The notes under the pieces: model-generated | Databases searched by the model: none | The model's input: only the letters and a program-made list of their open reading frames with translations | Told to the model about the DNA's origin: nothing | Program-made: the position numbers and the translations under genes | Source: Neodontobutis hainanensis | Lineage: Eukaryota > Chordata > Actinopteri > Gobiiformes > Odontobutidae | Length of the DNA: 64,000 bases | Assembly: GCA_024349245.1 (NCBI GenBank) | Contig: JALDNG010000022.1 | Span: 7,861,501 to 7,925,500, forward strand | Direction: 5' to 3' | Shown: positions 20,657 through 59,300 of the stretch, in pieces | Layout of the letters: each line of letters opens with the position of its first letter | Numbering within the stretch: position 1 is the stretch's first letter

Positions 20657-22974
20657 TTTATTTATTATTACGTGACACCAATAAGAAGTACGGGGGCCGA
20701 GTACATTACAGTGTTACTCTTATAGTGTACTAATCATGCCAAGAATACACGTTTTAGACACCTGTACATGTGTGCTTCTACAGACGTTTCCTGTGGACAC
20801 TGAGCTGCTGCAGCTGACTCATTAAAGACACTCCTGAACAGCTGTTTGCACTTGGTGCCTGATCAGCTGCTTGGTGGGACAGTGTGCACTGATTAGATTA
20901 GCATCACCCTTAACCCTTAAGTTATACATTAGAACCACCTGATGCAATAACACTTAAGTTTATTAAATATCAATAATACAATTAGTACATTGGGCCACCA
21001 TTTCTTTTGGCCAATAATCTCAATGCTCTGATTGACACTTAATAGGTCGAGGATATTCTATTTTTATAAATTAAGAGTTTAATATCTCTATATTCAAAAG
21101 TGTTAACATTTGTGTCATATGCTTTTGCATTAAAAAGGACATTTCAATCAGAAGAACACAGCTAACAAGCTGTCAGCACAGCTTTCACATGACAGACAAG
21201 ATAAAATGCTGCAAAAGAAAAAAATTATATATATATATATGTTCTTTTAGCCTTTATTTAAAGACTCAGGAAATGGACCTGACCCACTTTCAAACCCATG
21301 TTGCTTGATTATGTGGTAGAGGCTCAAGAGGTGAAACCCCAATGCTCCTCTGGGTGAGAAGTATTTCATATAGATGTTAGTTATGTTTGTAGTCAGAGAT
21401 TTTATTGTATGCATTAGTAAAGAGTTAAACAACTGTTACTTTGACTCATTTCTTTCCTTTCTAAAAGTCAAATGAGTAGTTCTTTGGCAGGCTTTGCCTT
21501 TATTTGATAAAGGCAATGAGTCAAGAGTACTGTGCTTTAGGTAGTTAATACAGCTTTTGTTGAGTAACTACTTTCCAATAAAACTCCACCCAACACACAT
21601 CTATTGGAGGTTAAATCACTGAATAAACTGAAAGCAGATGTGTAATGTTCTTTATACAGTCATTGCTGTTACCTGTTTAACACATATATGCGTGGTTCCT
21701 AGACATGTCCAATCAACTTAAATGAGGATATATTATTTTACACAGAAGTGTTGGTCCCATCTCTGCGCTGATATCTCCTTTGAATATGTGGATTACACCA
21801 GAGACTGACCACATGCAGAGATTAATGTTAGCAGCCTTGTCTCTGTATATTAGGTTTGTAGCCAACAGAGGATTAAAAAAGCTGTTCCGCTCGTGACCCA
21901 GCCTGTGCTTTGTCATTGTCTTGTCCTTGTTCTGCTCAGGCCTAAAGCCACCAAGAAACATTCTTCAAAGAAACACACTGCCCTCTGCTGTCAAACGCAC
22001 CACATGCATGTTTTTTCCCGGTGTCTGCTTTAATACTATTGCACAAAAACACAAAGACATTCAAAGGCAACTGGCATCTTTGTTTTAGTTACAATTTGGG
22101 GATCATCTTGAGAGAATAACTGGTGTTAATCTGTCTTTTCAGTTAAACTGCTGGGTGGTACTTTACAGGGTCAGACAAGGATCTTAACTAGAGCCATTAC
22201 TTACTGAAGTGGGTTTGTTTTTTCACCGGAGAGCCCCCAGCATGAAGGTTTGTTCTTTGTATAAATTTGGGATAATATGCAACATCTCTAATCTGTCATC
22301 TGGCCATGACATCTTAAAACACTTCTGCTGTTCTTGGTGCAACTAAAACCAGTTTTTTGTTGTTAGGACAAACTGAGGCTATGTTTAAACGGAACTTGAA
22401 CCCAGTACAATCACAACAACTCTCAGCTTCAAATAAAGGCATGCAATATAAAATGGCAAAATATTTTCTTCAGGAATCCTGGTTAGTTTGACAGGTTTAA
22501 TACGTTGTCACAAAGAATTGCTGTTAAACATCTACTGCGTTTCAACAACTATAGAAGAATAGGATGCATTCGGTCTCACACATCAGTCGTGCTTAATATG
22601 GACCTTCTAACAAATAGCAGGAGAAAGACAGGCAGAGTACAAAGTTAGAAAGAACAAAAAGTACAGGAAAAAAAAAAAAAAACAAGTGTTAGAAAAATAA
22701 CAAAAAAGCAAAATCACAGAAAACAGAGCAAAGATAGCATGGAGCAATGACCCAGCTTTCAGAAATAAACAATGTCAATACTAAATTGAAAGTGAAATGA
22801 GGTGGAGATGCCAAAGCCCACGCCATAAAAGGCGGGCAGAGAGGCATGACTTACAGAGGGTGGGGCTGTAGTGGTGTTGGCCCATGTTAGCTTACTGTAG
22901 ACAGGGGGACACAAGGGCAGTGGCTGTCGGCCACAGGGACATGGTTTGGGGATTCAGGTCTCTGCAGAAGAACA
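20657..22974 (-). other. tle5: tle5 3' flank, probable 3' UTR
   Basis: This sequence lies immediately downstream of the tle5 stop codon on the minus strand. Candidate AATAAA signals (read as tttatt on the plus strand) lie at 21499-21504, 21253-21258 and, overlapping twice, at 20657-20666. ATTAAA variants lie nearer the stop. Which one is used cannot be decided without transcript ends. No other gene is visible here. Confidence 0.35.
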
Positions 22975-50740
<27,766 letters not shown>

Positions 50741-51730
50741 GTCAATTTCTTGTTTGGTGCTGCCCGTCCAAAACACGGCTAACTGCTGTGACTTGTATTA
50801 ATATTTTTCCTAGCGTTGGTCCTTTGTCCAAAGCTAGCCCTGCCTTTAACAGGAACTGTCCAGTGTTAGCAAAATGATTAGCTCACTGTAGCTAGCGTCC
50901 CGCTCCAAAAATTAAGGCGAATTGGAGTGATGCACTTTGCAAGCCGTCAGCGAGGTAAAAATAATAACCATTCAGCAGCTGTGCCTGTACCTAGCCACTA
51001 TCTACTGTTTCTTCGAAGAGGAAAGGACCATTACTGCTGCTACTCACTGGCTAAAGCTAGCGGATTCTTCAAAAGCTGTCAGTCAAAATGATTCATCGCC
51101 TTAACGCACAAGCGGCGGCAATGGAGCTCAACGCTTGTAAATTAATAACGCTACGCACAGTGGCGTTTGGCATGTAGCTAGCAAGTCCCAGCAAATGGTT
51201 TCTTCCTTCGCCGTAAAGAGGCTCCTAAACGGCTTCACCGCTGTTTTACAGCCACAACAACACTGATGTAAAAAGTAGAAGGATAAACGGTGTAATTCTG
51301 AGAAATAACAAAATGTCTGCGGCTTAAGTTGATTCTGTTTGGTCCAAAGAGGCTCGACTAAAGAAAAATGTGTAGTAGCTCGGCTAGCAATTCAACTTCA
51401 CTTTAAAATGTTCCCAATCTGGAGCAAAGTCTGAATATGTATCCCGTTAAGCGACTATTCCTGGTTAAGCAGTGAATTTGTTAGCGGTTGGGGCTAGAAA
51501 GTCTGTCCGTTTTTGGAGCAGGCGATAGGCACGACGTAGCTAAGCTGAACGCCCCACACAGAACAACAGCGGACAGATGCGCCGCGGGACACATCTACAT
51601 GCCACAGATCTACCTCCCCACCCGGCTCCAAGCGTGAGCAGAGAGCGCCTCGTGTGGACAGGTCGCGCAATGGCTCACAGGAGGTCTCGAAAGCTGTGAC
51701 TTTGAATGCAAATGCTAAGTTTGACTGTAG
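50741..51730 (-). promoter_or_regulatory. tle5: tle5 5' UTR and promoter region
   Basis: This sequence lies upstream of the tle5 ATG on the minus strand and is relatively rich in CpG compared with its flanks, especially 51480-51680 (GCGCCGCGGG and CGCGCAATGG). There is no convincing TATA box. An octamer motif (ATGCAAAT on plus, 51706-51713) lies at the far end. The transcription start cannot be fixed from sequence. Confidence 0.55.
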
Positions 51731-52360
51731 AGATGTCTTCCCGCTAGTAATAATAATCTACTATAGTTTAATTAGCTAGTTGACAAGACATTAGAAGTAC
51801 AAAAGGCCATTATTAGGTCTCCAGTAACTTTGTTTTTACAAGAGAGACAGGGTGCCCCAGCACGTGTTATATTGTGGAGTAGTGTTTTCACAGAAGATTT
51901 GTCAGACACCTGAAAATTGTGTCCCAAAAGTAATTTATGGCCCCTAAATGCTGTAAAATTCAAACCGGTTTCCAACACAAAAGGCACCACAATATATGGT
52001 TAATTCACCACATTAACTGATTTCTACATACTATATTATAGTTGTTGCTTCAAGACTAGAGCTTATGTTGGCCTATTGAAGTTGAGCTCAAATGTGTTAT
52101 TCAGGAGCTAATTCTATTTAAAAAAATGTTTAAGTCACTAAATTTAACAAAGCAAAATAAATTACTTTTTACATACACCTTTGTGCACATACAATCGTCT
52201 TTGCTGAGCTCATGGGGATATTGAGTTGGCCCAAAAGATTGGTTGATCTGTCCAGGTCTAGCTGGCCCAAAGACAAAACACGCTGGTGTAAAACTGGCTT
52301 TAGCCACATCACTGTACACTGAAGAATCAGAACGCATTAAGAGTAGAGTATAGGAACATA
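51731..52360. other. Intergenic between gna11-like and tle5
   Basis: Short AT-rich spacer between the tle5 promoter and the presumed polyadenylation site of the upstream Galpha gene. Nothing recognised. Confidence 0.45.
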
Positions 52361-52366
52361 TTTATT
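52361..52366 (-). terminator. Candidate poly(A) signal of the Galpha gene
   Basis: TTTATT on the plus strand reads AATAAA on the minus strand. It is the last canonical signal before the tle5 promoter and would give a 3' UTR of about 3.8 kb. Earlier signals could also be used. Confidence 0.3.
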
Positions 52367-55300
52367 CCAATTTAAAACATTTAAAGGAGAAGGCTATGAA
52401 AATCATTTTCATGTTGAATGAGGTTCAGGCAACAGTGGTTGAAATGAAACATACAAAAGAGAAATATGGCTAAAATACTGTAAATCAATAATGATTAGGA
52501 CCCTTTTCTTGAGGGTGGTGCAGGAATACAGTACCTAAGCCACCCACACCAGTCCCAACCTGACAAACACATGCAATTAAAATGACATTTTTGTTTAAAA
52601 ACAGCAGTTCATTAATTATTATAGATATATAATAAATTGTCCTTAATTAATCATATATCTAGTAGTGTTTATTTTAAAAATTGGACCATGAAATTCACCG
52701 GTCCTCTGATTTTTCACAACATTGGCACTTGTTAGAGTCTGGGTTTACAAAGAAAGGGGATTGGCACACTCATTATACATAATTTACATTTGGTATACTT
52801 AAAAAAGAAAAACAAAAATCAAAGAAAAATACATTACTTTCAATTTGTACACCACTACACAAAGTTTATTTGAATTCTTAAAAAAAAGTAATTTTAAGTG
52901 GTCCTAAATACACGTTGAGGTGTGTCAACCTTACACAGAAATAAATGCAAAGATAGCTTTAATATCACTGTATATTCCATTCCTCTAATCAGAATGGACA
53001 TCAAGCATAAGCAATAGCCATCAAAAGTGTACATATATACACACACAAACGCGCGTGCACACACACCTCAGAGTACCAATGAGCACGCTTGAATGGACAA
53101 CTAAGTTGCATGAATGCAGGCCCATTGCAGTGGTGCAGTTTCAGTGCCTTTGACCCAGGGAAAGAATACGCAGTCCAATCAAGTCAGGGCATGAAGAATG
53201 GAGAATGGCAGAAATGTAAACACAGCATATTCATTCACTTACTCGCCATTATAACCACCATAATAATCTATTGGCCTTTCCAGTACCTTCACTTAGTAAA
53301 TTCCTCATTATCACTGAGGCTCAACTGCTTCATTTGGAAATAAGCCCTAATCAAACAGTGGTTTTAAAAGCTTTCAACCCAAGAGTTCTTGTTTAAGTTA
53401 CAAACCATTATCTTTTCTGTTGATAATTGAAAATGAAATAATTGACTTTGCTTGGCACAGTTTTTAGTAACAGATTGTCGTACAAATCTACAGAAAGCAG
53501 AAAAAGCAAAAAAGCATTTCAAATAACTAAGCTCCTCTGTTGCCTCCAATAGTGTATCCTTCAAGCTCAGTCTGCCATATAGATTGTGAGGTAAGCCACT
53601 AGAAAGACTATAAGTCCTGTGAAAACTGATCAAACAGTGGCAACATGTTCAAAGGACCAACACTTCATTGACACCAAGTCAAGGCTTCATCCTCTCCAAA
53701 CCCAAATGTCACATTAGCCGATTTATACCAACAACAGCGTACAAACAGTGTGTATGTGGCGGCAAAATGGCTGTGACTACAATCAAGCACAACAGAGGAA
53801 TTCAAAAAGGTTTCACCAATAAGATGTTAAATTCTAATCAAAGTTTTATCTAGTGGTCCTTTCATTTTTTTTCTAACTCCGTTAGTGCAAAAGCTAATGA
53901 CACTCACCAATGAACAGACATGAGACTGGAATATGTAAACTATCATAACAGTTAGAAATAAATGGTTTGGATGGTTACTGATCCCTACATTTGAAATAAG
54001 CCATTCTCCTCAACAGAAGGCAAACAAAGATAGGTCAAAGCGAACAGAGAGAGCCACTAGACTTGCCTCAGGAATGTGAAAGGTATCTGTGGACTGCTGC
54101 ATTCCTCCCTCACTGAACTTACAACCATCACACAACAAGATGTCAACACACACTTATTTCAAAACACCCTCTCCTTGTTAATTAATTGCACCTTTTTCGC
54201 CATGGTATCCATAGAGTCCTTTCATTCCATACCAAAGCTGCTAGTAGTAGCCCTTGTGATGAAAAAGTTATGAAAAACTTACCTGAATTACATTGTGAAG
54301 ACAGAAATAGCAATCAATCAACTTTCAGCTTAATGGAATATATATAAACAACGATCAGGCAAGAGACACGATATGGGATTGGTACCAACAGCCATCACAT
54401 GTCTTTAGAATTACAAAAATGCAAGCCTCCTTAAAACAGTAAATATTCAACCACTAAGTTTTTTGTCTGTTTTAATTTTCCTATTTGCATAAAGCACAAA
54501 CCTGAAATGGAAACCACAGTTTCCATTATCAAGCATTTAAAAACGGAACAGCAACAACTAAATATATGAAGTATTATTAGAAAGATAGAACACTTGTTCA
54601 TAAAATAGTTTTGATATTTTACAGCAGTATAAAATCTCCTCCCGTCTACACGTTGGAAAAACTTTGGGCTGAAACTAGGGAGAAAGCATCATTTACTGTA
54701 TCAACAATACATAGATCTGATTGATAAATTAGACATACAAAAACAAACTATTTACTCTCTTGCTATTACAGTTTATAAAATAATGGCCGGATAATATGGC
54801 AAAGATGATTATGGAGAACAACCAACTTTAGATGGCAGCGCATGAGTATTATATATAATTTGCAACTAGGTATTGCACTGTACTGATCTGGTTGTGTCAT
54901 TCACGTTTTTCACAGGAATCACTATAAATGAAGTAGAAAAAAAAAAAAAAAAAAAATCACACCAATACAAGCTGTGATTCAGACAAGTTGCCATACTAAC
55001 ACAGCTATTATTCAACAGCCATCAAATGAGAGGAACCACCTTTTGGCATTATATTAACGCTATTATCCAAACCACTTGATAAACAGGAAATTGGCAACAT
55101 CATATTTACAAAAAAGAATGTATTTAGATTTTGGCAATGTTAGAAAAAATAAGAGGCAAAACAAAAATACTATTAGTGCCATTCTCTAAATTTCATCCGA
55201 AAGGTTTTTATATACGACATTGTGTCCATTAATCAGCAAAGATACGCAGTGGAAGGTGTAAGCATGGGGCAATTATTAAGTCATTGGATTTTTAGGATAG

Positions 55301-56116
55301 ATCTAGGAATTTTTCTACCCTTGCATATACTTTGTGCAAGGAGTGCTTTTTGATTTTTTGTTATTTAAATGGGGGCATTATGCACATGTGTGAAATTATG
55401 ATTTTAATATTTCAAACCTTTTAGTCATCTCTGTTTGGGGCTCACTCTGTGCAAGAGGCATTGAAATTTTATTTACATTCAACAAAGATTGTGAAGTGTC
55501 ATTTGAGCATGTTTTAAAAGAAACACAATTGAAGACCCAGGGGATGCAAACATATCTCTGAACCCCTGCGTGGACTGATAATATATTCCTGCCATCATTA
55601 GTAACCATTAGCAAATGAACAGAGACTGAAGTCTCCAGCTCGGCATTTGTACTCATGCTGTAGTGTATATCATGAGTAGGTAAAATAAATGAGTAAAGAA
55701 GTGAGCCCTTTACAATGAGTTAAACAAGAGACGGCCCCAACCTGCCTAAAACACACACACGCACTAGTAAATTTAGTGTTAAATCAAAGACGTAAGACAC
55801 ATCTGGGCCAAATGAGGAACACGCACAGCTCGGAGGAGCTGATGAAAGGCTATCAAATAGAGGGAGTGTTATAATTGAGTAGATTTATGTGCAAGAGGAG
55901 CAATTCAATGAACCACAAAACACATTTTTTTAAAAAGTGGCCAATCCAACAACCAAGGAGCAAAAGGGAACTTAGAGAAAAACCAAGGATACTTGCTTTT
56001 TATCAAACACAAAAATTAATCTGCTTGAGTAATGCGTTTCATGCAGATGAGTATGTAACTGCATTTTTGTGGGGTTGCAGGACTCTTGTTCTCTCCCTTT
56101 TGCTTTCAATTCTTTT
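52367..56116 (-). other. Probable long 3' UTR of the Galpha gene
   Basis: AT-rich, free of recognisable transposons and microsatellites except a poly-A run near 54937-54957, and directly downstream of the TGA stop on the minus strand. Long 3' UTRs are usual for Gq-class genes. No exon or other gene seen. Confidence 0.4.
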
Positions 56117-56307
56117 TCAAACCAGGTTGTATTCTTTGAGATTGAGCTGCAGGATGGTGTCTTTGACAGCTGCAAAGACAAATCGGATGTTCTCTGTGTC
56201 AGTAGCACATGTAAAATGGGAGTAGATGATCTTGTCACTGTCTGGGTTCAAGTCCACAAACATCTTCAAGATGAACTCCCGGCCGGCTTGGGCATCCCTC
56301 TGGGGAC
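56117..56307 (-). CDS. gna11: gna11-like exon 7 (last coding)
   Basis: 191 bp from acceptor ttatag to the TGA at 56117-56119. It encodes PQRDAQAGREFILKMFVDLN through TCATDTENIRF (guanine-contact TCAT loop) and alpha5 ending LKEYNLV. One residue (AQAGRE) differs from the usual AQAARE. Confidence 0.96.
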
Positions 56308-59300
56308 CTATAAGAATTACAGACAATAAAGTAAATACCTTGTATTGTACTGTACTTCTAATTGTGTTTTTACACAATAGCAGTACATTGCAAAAGAAAA
56401 AAAAAGTAAAAAAAAAAAGTATTATAAAATATAAATATTATTGTTGCTATGTGCATGATGGAAAACGTTACATTAAAATAAGAACTGTACCTCTTCAAAT
56501 CTAACTATCATATTGTAGTTCATCATTATGGCCATAGGGTGTCACCAAACAATCAAAGAATAAACTATAACAGGTCTTAAAGAAAATATGTCAAGGTAGC
56601 AGATCATTACTTGGACATATTTACTTGTGATTGTCTGATCTGATTTCAGTAGACAGGTCACACTTTTAAACATTTGCCATTTCTATTCCTGAATCTGCAA
56701 ATGTCATGTAATTCTGTATAGAGCCATTAAGGCTTTTACATTGTGTGCATGTTTTTGTAATAAATAACAAACAAAACAGAAAAATCACCATCAAACTCTG
56801 GAAAATAGTCAACGAGGTGAGAATACATGATCTTCTCCTCCAGTAGATCTTTCTTGTTGAGGAAAAGAATGACAGAGGAGTTCTGAAACCAAGGATATGT
56901 GATGATGGTCCTGAACAGAGCCTTGCTCTCCTCCATACGATTCTGAAAAAAGGTATAAAAAGGACAACAAGAAAGAGAAATATTAACTTTACAATATCTG
57001 TCCATTGATTGTTCCCTAATAATTGGCTCTATAAACGCATATTAACTCGTTTTTACTTTGAAGATTTAAGAAATGCCATTTACAAAAATTATATTTCTTT
57101 TCCTCAAATCTTAAGTATTTAAAGATTAAAAGATGCTAGATGAAACCCACGTTGTCATCTGTCAGACCTAAACTGCCTGCCAACACTTTATACACTTTAG
57201 TACCAGCTAGGGTGTGCAGGGCATGAGGAAATTAACTTCATTAGCACAAATTCTATCTGAACCGTCGGAAAAGAATAACATGATGAACAAACAGCGGGAT
57301 GATAAGACTACAATTCTGAAATACAACAACTATTTAGTGCAATATCTTTTGTTTTAATTTGGGTGTATAAAAATTGTTCAGTAAATTGTAAATTAATTGA
57401 TCGAAAAGTAGTACCTAAAAGTGTGTATTTAGTTTCCTTATCTCACCTCATTGTCCGATTCAACAAGGACCTGATCGTACTCGCTGAGTGCCACTAGAAA
57501 CATGATGGAGGTGACGTTCTCAAAGCAGTGGATCCACTTCCTCCTCTCTGACCTCTGACCCCCCACATCCACCATCCTGGTTTAAACAAGATGGATAGGA
57601 GGCAAAGGTACCGGAAAAAGTTTTGAAAAAAAAAAAAAATTAATAAAAAAAAAAAAAAAAAAAAAAATCAGTAGATAGTACATAAATTCAATTTATTTTT
57701 TAATGACACATGTAAACTAAATGTTATAGCTTTGTTATACATGGAGCGTCTCAGACAACAAGCCACATACAACAGTGGATTTAAGTAATTTAAATTTAAG
57801 CAAGAAAAACATAAACTATGTCACTGCAATGCAGACAGGACAGAGCCAACCAATGTACAAGTGCACTAATAATCCTATGATTTATGCAAATCTTAAACAA
57901 GCAGATGCAAAATATTACGTGCAGGTGATAAAAAAAAATAATAAAAAAAGAATGTACAAATGTTGAAAACAGGCCTTAAATATGGATTTTGTACTGGATT
58001 GACCCTGTTGCAATGTAAAAATGAAAAAAATACAGAAGATGTAATTAAAAACAAAGTAAACGAGGTGAAGGGGTAAAGACGGATAATTAGTATCTCTCCC
58101 AATCAATGGAAGTGCTGCAGTAAACACAAATGAAGGATTAAATAAAACACCAAGTCACACCAACTAAAGTCATCAGTAGCCAATTAAAAAAAAAAAAAGT
58201 TTTCTTGACATTGCCATTCAAAACTTTGAATCTCAAAGTGAAAATTAGCCAATCGACGAGTCTACCAAAAGGATGAGGGCATTGATAAATGGACTCCAGA
58301 AGATGCAGCCTAAAAGAAAACACACATCAGACAACCTCCTTTTCTCCCTCTAGCAACAACAACTGACCCATTTAGCATGATAAGCTCTCCAATGTTGGAT
58401 ATGGCAAGTGAAATGGCATTTTCTGTGGCTTCAAAAGCCAATTAAAAGAAAAAGGAAGCAAGCCTAATGGAGATATTTGTCAATGAATGGCTTCCTTGTT
58501 CATGCTTCAGCCTCGTCAACTGAGAGCAACAGCATGGCACCAACACACAAGTTACTAGCCAAGAGTGGGATCAATTGCCCTCCATATTTAATTAAACTCA
58601 TTCATAAAATACATGGTCATACTTCCCTGATTACCTCACCTTCACTTCAGAATCACTGACGGTGCAGCTTGGGAGAGTAAAGCCTATCTGCTGGCTGCAG
58701 CAGGGCTGCTGGGAACCTCTTCAGCACCATCTCACATCTAGCAGAGTTATTTCTAGCTTTGCCAAGCGTAGGAGGGGGCTGACATGATGGTTTCCTATTG
58801 ATTTGCACACTTCTGTAATCATTTTTATTCCCTTTCCATTTCTAACCCTTTATCTTATCGTCTGCCGTAGTCAAAAAAGAGGAGCTATTCAGTGCATTCA
58901 TAATGTCTCTGGGCCAAGACAAATATAAGTTGCCCGTGGGCTAGACAGAAAATGCCATTGAATTTTGTTATATACTTATTTTCAATGCAACTCTGGACTA
59001 ATTAACATAGGAGTATATTCCAAAAACTGGTCTTACAGCATTTATCTACCTCAGAAATTGGACACAATCAATTGGTGACTTTAGACACCGAGTGACAAAG
59101 GGACATGATGGGAAGGTTTTAAAAAGTTGTTTTTTTATTTATTTATTTTTTTTAGACACACAAACAAAAGCCTTATGGATTAACAAATACAAGTACCATG
59201 ATAACCATGAACCATTACAAACACTAGGTCAGACAAATAAAAGTTTAGATCTGCATCTACCTGAAAATGATGCTTTGCAAGTCGAAAGGGTATTCTATAA

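Noticed and set aside
56069..56329. Plus-strand open frames over the Galpha last exon
   Set aside because: They are antisense shadows of exon 7, whose minus-strand frame gives the conserved Galpha C-terminus.
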